64,000 bases of DNA from Martinezella tropici. Lineage in GTDB: Bacteria > Pseudomonadota > Alphaproteobacteria > Rhizobiales > Rhizobiaceae. The DNA lies in the NCBI RefSeq assembly GCF_003287875.1, contig NZ_QMKK01000017.1:1-64000 (forward strand), given 5' to 3'. Below, in pieces: positions 60,424-64,000 of this stretch; position 1 is the first letter of the stretch; the number at the start of each line of letters is the position of its first letter. Below the pieces are notes generated by a model that was given only the letters and a program-made list of their open reading frames with translations, searched no databases and had not been told where the DNA came from. The translations under genes and the position numbers were made by a program.

Positions 60424-61071
60424 TTAGCCGACATGAAGATGATTTTCAACAATCGCGACGCCGGGGACAGACCATGCGGCTTGCTCTGCTGCATGACGTT
60501 CGCTCCAGGCATGAACGTCACCTTCAAGAACGACTTTGCTGTCGGCGACGCGAACTTTGATTCCATCCGCCTCGATCTCAGCGTTTCGCCGTAGCGCCTG
60601 CTCGATCCGTTCCTTGATATCTGACGCGCCGACAAGTTGCCGGATGGTTAGGATATTCGTCACGCCAACAACGCCGCCAAGCTTTTTGACAGCATTTTCC
60701 GCCGCCATGCGCTGGAAGTGCCAGCGTACTTCGCCAGAGAGTGTTACCCATCCGCGCTGGACCTTGACGTCAATGGCGCCGTCGGGCAACGCAGTGTCCC
60801 AGGTAATGATATCAAGTGCGCGAGCTGCGATTTCATCGTCGGCATGCCTTTTCTGCTCGGGCCAACGCACATCGATCTCATCGGCAATCGCCCGGACGCC
60901 TTTTACCCGCCGAGTAACTGCCTCCGCCGCCATTTTCTCGGCACAGCTCTTCACATGGCCAGATAGTGTCGCGACGCCATTCTCCACCGAAACGCCGATC
61001 GCGGCAGCGTCAATGCTGGGATCAAATTCCAGTTCGTCGAGGATATCTCGACGTATCTTCAGGTCACTCAA
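60424..61071 (-). CDS. Triple BON-domain protein (paralogue, TTG start)
   Basis: A 215-residue protein with three BON repeats (NGVATLSGHV, RGWVTLSGEV and DSKVVLEGDV cores), colinear with the one at 46808. The open frame runs further upstream, but TTG 61071 follows AAGGAGG at five bases and gives exactly the length and N-terminus of the paralogue (RRDILDELEFDP against RQNILDELEFEP). It is convergent with hsp20. No FixK/FNR box was found ahead of it. Confidence 0.88.
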   Translation of the reverse strand: MSDLKIRRDILDELEFDPSIDAAAIGVSVENGVATLSGHVKSCAEKMAAEAVTRRVKGVRAIADEIDVRWPEQKRHADDEIAARALDIITWDTALPDGAIDVKVQRGWVTLSGEVRWHFQRMAAENAVKKLGGVVGVTNILTIRQLVGASDIKERIEQALRRNAEIEADGIKVRVADSKVVLEGDVHAWSERHAAEQAAWSVPGVAIVENHLHVG

Positions 61072-61396
61072 GATGTCCTCCTTGAAGACAATTGATCGAG
61101 GCTCGCGCCTCAAACCAAATCTCGTCAATCCGGCGTGCGGTGTCATTGCGCTGGGTCAAAGACGAAACCGCGTCTTGGCGAACTTCGTCGGGTCGGTCGG
61201 GGCCGGCGGGTAGACCCGGGTCGCATGGAACGGAATCCTCCGATGCTCGGATCAGGGGCTGTCAAGCTTCGTCTTCTGTCGATTGCTGACTGGCCGCATT
61301 TGCTGATTTATGGGCTATCTGTTGACCATGCGACGTCTACAATATGCTTGGCGGGCATCAAGGAGGCATGCCGGAAAACAGCATTTGCCCTTGCTT
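61072..61396. other. Intergenic region
   Basis: A 325-base gap between the two minus-strand genes at 60424 and 61397. I see no FixK/FNR box, terminator or small gene with a ribosome binding site other than the AAGGAGG used by the BON gene. Confidence 0.5.
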
Positions 61397-62230
61397 TCAG
61401 TGGGCAAGAAACAACGGTATGTCCGAGTCTTTCAGCATCGATCGTGTCACTCCGCCGAACAGGCGTTCCTGTAAGCGTGGATGACTATAGGCTCCCATGA
61501 CGATCATGTCGGCTGCGATGTCGGCGGCGTGTTGTCGCAACGTTTCATCGATCAATCGACCGCCGCTCGCAACGCAGTCGACATCGACCTTGACGCCATG
61601 TCGCGCGAGGAAGGCGGCGATATCCGCGCCAGGCTCTTCGCCGTTGACGGAGCGCTCAGCAAGGGGATCGACAAGCGTGACATGCACCGTTCCGGCGGCT
61701 TGCAAGAAGTCGATCGACTGGCGCGCGGCGCGCGCTGCCTCCTCCCCAGAGTCCCAGGCCAGCAAAATTGTTTTCGGCAGGAGCCGAACCATCTTGTCGC
61801 CCGGGGTGACAAGCACCGGTGTGGGCGACTGAAATAACGCCCCGTCGATCACTCTTCGCCGAAGTTCCTCGTTGCGGGCGGCCTGCGGACCGATGAGGAC
61901 AAGATCGGCATAAAGAGCTCGCTCGGCTATGTCATCGTCTGCCCAGGCAAATTCCGTGTAGACTTCCTGCACGTCATAGGAGGACGCGCTCCCGCTGAGC
62001 AGCGTTTTGATATCGGCTGCTTTTTCGGTCAATCTGTCTATTTCACGTTGCCGCTCATCGAGCCTGATCGTGGAGAGGGCATCATATGTGGTGAGCGGAG
62101 GCGTGACGCACATCGAAACCACCAAGGCGGTAAGATGGGCACCATGCGTTTGGCAAAAGTCGACGGCGCCCTTCAGGTCATCCTTGAATTGACTGACGTC
62201 GAGGATACTCAAGACGGTTTTGATGGGCAT
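61397..62230 (-). CDS. Universal stress protein, two tandem Usp domains
   Basis: A 277-residue double Usp protein. The C-terminal half has MGAYSHPRLQERLFGGVTRSML, where the nucleotide loop's second Gly is changed (G-A-Y-S-H). It is the same length as the protein at 23745 and shares its start (KTVLSIL against KTILSVI), so the two are paralogues. The ATG at 62230 is preceded by a weak AAAGG. No FixK/FNR box is evident in the 126-base gap to the divergent gene. Confidence 0.88.
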   Translation of the reverse strand: MPIKTVLSILDVSQFKDDLKGAVDFCQTHGAHLTALVVSMCVTPPLTTYDALSTIRLDERQREIDRLTEKAADIKTLLSGSASSYDVQEVYTEFAWADDDIAERALYADLVLIGPQAARNEELRRRVIDGALFQSPTPVLVTPGDKMVRLLPKTILLAWDSGEEAARAARQSIDFLQAAGTVHVTLVDPLAERSVNGEEPGADIAAFLARHGVKVDVDCVASGGRLIDETLRQHAADIAADMIVMGAYSHPRLQERLFGGVTRSMLKDSDIPLFLAH

Positions 62231-62356
62231 GGTCGGATCGCCTTTCCTGGTTGGAGGAAAGGACAGCAAACCTCACTTTCAACCTCATTTCCTTGATTTT
62301 CCGCAAAGCGAACCCGATCCGCCGCGCATAAGGTTGGGTGCATGCGAGGGAACCAG

Positions 62357-63958
62357 ATGTCGGATTCAATTTTACATTTCTACGGTGCGGCCGGATCGGT
62401 AACCGGCTCGTGCTTTGTCCTTGAGCACCGCGGCACACGCACAATGGTCGATTGCGGCATGTTCCAGGGCTCCAAGACAGAGAAGGAACTGAATTACAGG
62501 CCGTTCCCGTTCGATGCCTCTCTGGTTGACGCCGTCATTTTGACCCATGCGCATATCGATCATTCGGGACTTATCCCGAAGTTGGTGAAAGCCGGTTTCG
62601 AAGGGCCCATCCATTGCACGCCGGCGACCTTGGATCTGTGTTCGATCATGCTGCAAGACTCCGGACATATTCAGGAATCAGAAGTCGAGCAGCTGAATCG
62701 CCGCCACCGGCATAGATCGCGCGATACGTTGCAACCCATTTACACCGCAGAAGACGCGCGTGCCGCGATGATGCAGTTTCGAGCGGTTGCCTATAAAGAA
62801 TGGCAGAGATTGGAGGGCGGACTTGGATTTCGGCTTTGGGACGCCGGACATCTGCTCGGTTCGGCTTCGGTCGAAATCGAGCTTGCGACCGAAAATGGCC
62901 CCATCCGCATACTGTTTTCCGGTGACGTCGGTCCGCAACACAAACTTTTGGAGGCCCGGCCGGATGCTCCTAAGGACTTCGATTACGTCATCTGTGAAAG
63001 CACGTATGGGGATCGTGAACGAGACGAAGCTTCCGACGTCGCTCGTCGCGGGCAACTTCGCGAGATCCTTCTCAAGGCCTATCATCCCAACAGCGCTCTG
63101 CTGATCCCATCATTTGCGGTCGAACGCACACAGGAATTACTTGCTGATATCAATGTGCTGATGGATGCTGGTGAGATATCCCGCTGTCCGATCGTCATCG
63201 ACTCTCCATTGGCTTCGCGCGCGACCGCAATCTTCAAGCAGTATGCGCATTCCATCCCCAACGGCGACCTACTGATCAAAGCACTGAATGCCAAAAATGT
63301 ACGCTTTACGGAAACGGCCGAGCAATCAAAAGCAATCGACCTCATTCGCGGCTTCCATATCATCATCGCTGCCAGCGGCATGTGTGAGGCCGGCCGCATT
63401 CGTCACCGTCTCAAGAACTGGCTATGGCGCGATGAAGGCACGGTGTTGCTCGTCGGATTCCAGGCAGCCGGCACGCTCGGGAGGATTCTTGAAGACGGCG
63501 CGCGCACCGTAAAAATCCAGGGCGAAGAAATCATCGTCCGCGCGACTGTGCGATCACTGGATGCCTATAGCGGTCACGCCGACGCCAGCGAATTGAGCGC
63601 TTGGATAGACGCCAGAAAGCCGATTCGCTCAGGGCTGTTTCTGGTCCACGGCGAGCCTGCCGCGCGCGACAGTTTGAAATCTCGTCTGCTGGTCGAGAAG
63701 CCGGAAGCGACCATCATCGTGCCATCGCTCGACGACAGCTACAGTCTGACGAAAACAGCCGCCGTACCGCTCGCACGTGGTACGCCGCCTCCGCGCCTAG
63801 TACCCCAGGATGTCGGCCATTCGGATTGGCATAATGACTATCAATCGATCGTCCTCGATCTGGAGGAGCGGTTGCGTCAAACCGCCGACCGGAAAGGGCG
63901 CGCCGTCATTCTTCGGCGCGTCAAAAGAGCTCTTGAGGAAGACGGGCGTTCAAGCTAA
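62357..63958 (+). CDS. Metallo-beta-lactamase / beta-CASP RNA-processing-type hydrolase
   Basis: A 533-residue protein of the CPSF73/Ysh1-like beta-CASP family. The metal motif is H64-x-H66-x-D68-H69 (THAHIDHSG); later ligands are in DAGHLLGSAS and FSGDVG. The beta-CASP segment shows SFAVERTQELL and ASGMCEAGRI, and the C-terminus YSGHADASEL. It probably acts as a nuclease on RNA, but this bacterial branch is poorly characterised. GAGGG precedes the ATG at 62357. It is divergent from the Usp gene and may be co-transcribed with the gene starting at 63977. Confidence 0.9.
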   Translation: MSDSILHFYGAAGSVTGSCFVLEHRGTRTMVDCGMFQGSKTEKELNYRPFPFDASLVDAVILTHAHIDHSGLIPKLVKAGFEGPIHCTPATLDLCSIMLQDSGHIQESEVEQLNRRHRHRSRDTLQPIYTAEDARAAMMQFRAVAYKEWQRLEGGLGFRLWDAGHLLGSASVEIELATENGPIRILFSGDVGPQHKLLEARPDAPKDFDYVICESTYGDRERDEASDVARRGQLREILLKAYHPNSALLIPSFAVERTQELLADINVLMDAGEISRCPIVIDSPLASRATAIFKQYAHSIPNGDLLIKALNAKNVRFTETAEQSKAIDLIRGFHIIIAASGMCEAGRIRHRLKNWLWRDEGTVLLVGFQAAGTLGRILEDGARTVKIQGEEIIVRATVRSLDAYSGHADASELSAWIDARKPIRSGLFLVHGEPAARDSLKSRLLVEKPEATIIVPSLDDSYSLTKTAAVPLARGTPPPRLVPQDVGHSDWHNDYQSIVLDLEERLRQTADRKGRAVILRRVKRALEEDGRSS

Positions 63959-63976
63959 CCACAAAGGAACAAGACC

Positions 63977-64000
63977 ATGCTGACAACGAATCGTGATTGC
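63977..64000 (+). CDS. Start of a gene cut by the window edge
   Basis: An ATG with AAAGGAAC six bases upstream and eight codons in the window (MLTTNRDC). It starts 18 bases after the preceding stop on the same strand, so it is likely the next gene of that unit. Too little is visible to identify it. Confidence 0.5.

Noticed and set aside
62231-62356. Possible FixK/FNR box between the last Usp gene and the beta-CASP gene
   Set aside because: A TTGAT half-site occurs near 62291, but the expected RTCAA partner is absent.
1-64000. tRNA, rRNA genes and CRISPR arrays
   Set aside because: No cloverleaf-like sequences, rRNA segments or regularly spaced repeats were seen anywhere in the window.

Overview
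The window looks like a Rhizobiaceae (Rhizobium/Sinorhizobium-type) accessory or plasmid-borne segment. Codon use is GC-rich and alphaproteobacterial, and it carries DUF982 and rhizobial-style BON/CBS/Usp proteins. It also has a FixL-like hybrid kinase, an OmpR-type regulator and FixK, arranged like the hFixL-FxkR-FixK oxygen-sensing module of Rhizobium etli. There are no rRNA or tRNA genes and no CRISPR array. All calls come from reading the sequence; no database search was run.

Region 1 (1-4700, minus strand) is a LacI-controlled catabolic operon: PanB-like protein, membrane diiron hydroxylase, Rieske ferredoxin, FAD-dependent ferredoxin reductase and the start of purU. The three redox genes form a complete hydroxylase system. 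The PanB-like and PurU proteins suggest that a one-carbon unit is passed to tetrahydrofolate and released as formate.

Region 2 (about 4980-6460) holds a decayed IS6-family transposase and a ribbon-helix-helix antitoxin with a doubtful ParE-like toxin.

Region 3 (6510-17705, plus strand) is a GntR/FadR-type regulator followed by a long catabolic and uptake operon: a ureohydrolase-like enzyme with an altered metal site, an amino-acid-synthesis-family protein, an alpha/beta hydrolase, a flavin reductase with a Nudix-like tail, a luciferase-like monooxygenase, an aldehyde dehydrogenase, a NIPSNAP protein and a polyamine-type ABC importer. TGGT-N2-RCCA palindromes precede the regulator and the operon. 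The block ends at a gabD fragment and a second, different IS6-family remnant.

Region 4 (18507-63958) reads as one low-oxygen adaptation island. At its centre are an OmpR-type regulator and fixK, transcribed divergently across a K-box-like direct repeat, followed by a hybrid kinase whose second PAS domain keeps the FixL haem ligands. Thirteen FixK/FNR boxes (TTGAY-N4-RTCAA or one mismatch from it), plus one weaker candidate, lie upstream of most transcription units. The genes under them cover fermentation (phosphoketolase, acetate kinase, two alcohol dehydrogenases), micro-oxic respiration (cydDCABX), oxygen-independent haem synthesis (hemN), metal and Mg2+ P-type ATPases, a frameshifted Nramp-related transporter, CBS and BON proteins, universal stress proteins, Hsp20, and a small membrane peptide translationally coupled to an ATPase-less ABC membrane protein. 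Two further OmpR/EnvZ-type two-component systems, cytochromes c-556 and b561 and two GT25 glycosyltransferases are interspersed. The window ends with a beta-CASP metallo-beta-lactamase and the first codons of another gene.
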